Under the pieces are notes generated by a model. It did not search any database and was not told where the DNA came from. It saw nothing but the letters and a program-made list of their open reading frames with translations. A program made the position numbers and the translations under genes. DNA of 64,000 nucleotides from JACDAE01 sp963744875 (GTDB taxonomy: Bacteria > Chloroflexota > Ktedonobacteria > Ktedonobacterales > Ktedonobacteraceae), in assembly GCA_963744875.1 (NCBI GenBank), contig CAVUVQ010000034.1, forward strand, positions 62,001-126,000, in the 5' to 3' direction. Below, one piece after another: positions 63,082 to 64,000 of this stretch; within the stretch, counting starts at the first letter, position 1, and every line of letters starts with the position of its first letter.

Positions 63082-64000
63082 CTAAACAACGCTACAGGCT
63101 GCACCATTAAGATGAAAGGCTGTCGGAGCAGAATTGCTACCACTCCAGGAGCCATTGAAACCAGGTGAGACTGAAGCACCTGCGGGCAATGACCCATTCC
63201 AACTGGCATTCGTGACAGTGACATTTGCCCCAGATTGTGAGAAGACCCCGTTCCACCCTTGCGTAATTTGCTGGCTTCCAGAGAAGGTGAAGGTCAACGT
63301 CCAACCGCTGAGGGCCGTTGTTCCCGTGTTGGTGATGGTCAAACCACCAGTAAAGCCACCTGGCCACTGGTTTGCACTATAATGCACCTTACAGGAACTT
63401 GATGAAACAGGAGTTGGACTAGGGGTCGGTGTCGTACCAGGAGTCGGTGTTACACCAGGGGTTGGTGTCGTACCTGGGGTCGGTGTTATACCAGGGGTTG
63501 GTGTAGGAGGCACTGGTGTCGGCGTTGGCGCAGAACTTCCAGGTTGTAGTACAACCGTTGTGAGCGAGTACGGCGCGATCTGCTGCATAACGGGCGAGGT
63601 TAGCCCACTTACCTGTGTTGAAGTGATTCCGGTACTATTCTCACCATAAGAGTAGACGGTAGCAGTACTGGCAGCAGTGTAGCCATTTAGTGCCAACGAA
63701 ACCGTATAGCTATTGTTAGGATCTTTGTTGATCAACATCACTGCTAAATCGCCATTCGCCTGCTTCACTGCGTGGACAGATACCAGGCTCTGATTAGACG
63801 AGGACGAGACCATCGTATCCCCCGCATTGCCCAACTTACTGAGCATCACCAGGCCATAGTACGCCGGGAAAGGGGTATCTACGGCTGGTTCGCAGATATT
63901 TGAAGTGAGGGTGGTACAACTGGCATTAGCTAATATACCATAATCGCCATACTGAGCATTTCCATAAAGCGAAGAGCTTACATTGCCAGCCACCGCATTG
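63082..64000 (-). CDS. Secreted glycoside hydrolase C-terminus with CBM2, partial
   Basis: Runs off the right edge; about 306 residues visible. The first half is the beta-rich C-terminal domain seen in GH44-like and related cellulases (YYGLVMLSKLGNAGDTMVSS; VHAVKQANGDLAVMLINKDP). A linker of repeated PTPG and TPTP follows (about residues 155-195). The last 105 residues are a family 2 carbohydrate-binding module (CKVHYSANQWPGGFTGGLTI; TFSGSQQITQGWNGVFSQSG; SNSAPTAFHLNGAAC) with the paired Cys and exposed Trp. Acts outside the cell on cellulose or similar glucans. The catalytic family cannot be fixed from this part. Confidence 0.82.
   Translation of the reverse strand, partial: NAVAGNVSSSLYGNAQYGDYGILANASCTTLTSNICEPAVDTPFPAYYGLVMLSKLGNAGDTMVSSSSNQSLVSVHAVKQANGDLAVMLINKDPNNSYTVSLALNGYTAASTATVYSYGENSTGITSTQVSGLTSPVMQQIAPYSLTTVVLQPGSSAPTPTPVPPTPTPGITPTPGTTPTPGVTPTPGTTPTPSPTPVSSSSCKVHYSANQWPGGFTGGLTITNTGTTALSGWTLTFTFSGSQQITQGWNGVFSQSGANVTVTNASWNGSLPAGASVSPGFNGSWSGSNSAPTAFHLNGAACSVV

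Noticed and set aside
1..64000. CRISPR array or rRNA operon
   Set aside because: No regularly spaced identical short repeats and no rRNA-like sequence were seen anywhere in the window.

Overview
The window looks like a chromosomal segment of a filamentous, soil-type Chloroflexota bacterium, most likely class Ktedonobacteria. This is inferred from gene content; there is no rRNA gene to confirm it. Pointers are the split glycine decarboxylase (gcvPA/gcvPB), an NB-ARC/TPR regulator, many secreted Thr/Ser/Pro-rich proteins, a CBM2-tailed glycoside hydrolase, a GH3 enzyme, and ribosomal proteins L21 and S6 with long charged tails.

Bases 1-17300 are an accessory region in visible decay. It holds small secreted or membrane genes, a protein with three Phd/YefM-like antitoxin modules, an alpha/beta hydrolase, a radC 3' fragment, an ISL3-family insertion sequence with perfect ends but a frameshifted transposase, a truncated sigma-70 gene, a frameshifted B-lectin gene and a frameshifted XRE-NB-ARC-TPR regulator. 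Next comes a degenerate integrative element (about 11961-17203: replication-initiator-like gene, DnaC-like loader, excisionase-type HTH, membrane/HTH protein, tyrosine integrase) abutting tRNA-Thr(TGT). A 24-base inverted near-copy of the tRNA anticodon arm lies beyond it.

Bases 17400-35000 are core genes, nearly all intact: rplU-rpmA, a biotin carboxylase, a methyl-accepting protein, rpmI-rplT-trmH, rpsF-ssb-rpsR, a PpiC foldase, hemW-recJ and gcvPA-gcvPB. Several have near-consensus promoters with 17-base spacers and long leaders.

Bases 35000-64000 mix cell-envelope and housekeeping genes: a metallo-beta-lactamase-fold hydrolase, secreted proteins, an SPFH protein, an encapsulated-ferritin-like protein with no shell gene nearby, a three-gene putative lipid-export operon (LprG-like lipoprotein, MFS transporter with a periplasmic-type tail, secreted partner), a GT39-type glycosyltransferase, radC, hsp20-lon, a GH3 enzyme, a MenA/UbiA prenyltransferase, a translin-family protein and a partial glycoside hydrolase-CBM2.

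Throughout the core part, intergenic gaps carry families of long, sometimes perfect, inverted repeats and half-copies of them. They often sit between convergent genes, so they may double as bidirectional terminators. The strongest candidates for new biology are the lipid-export operon with an A7 frameshift site inside the transporter gene, the shell-less EncFtn-like protein, the triple Phd-domain protein, and the STAND regulator with DNA-binding modules at both ends.
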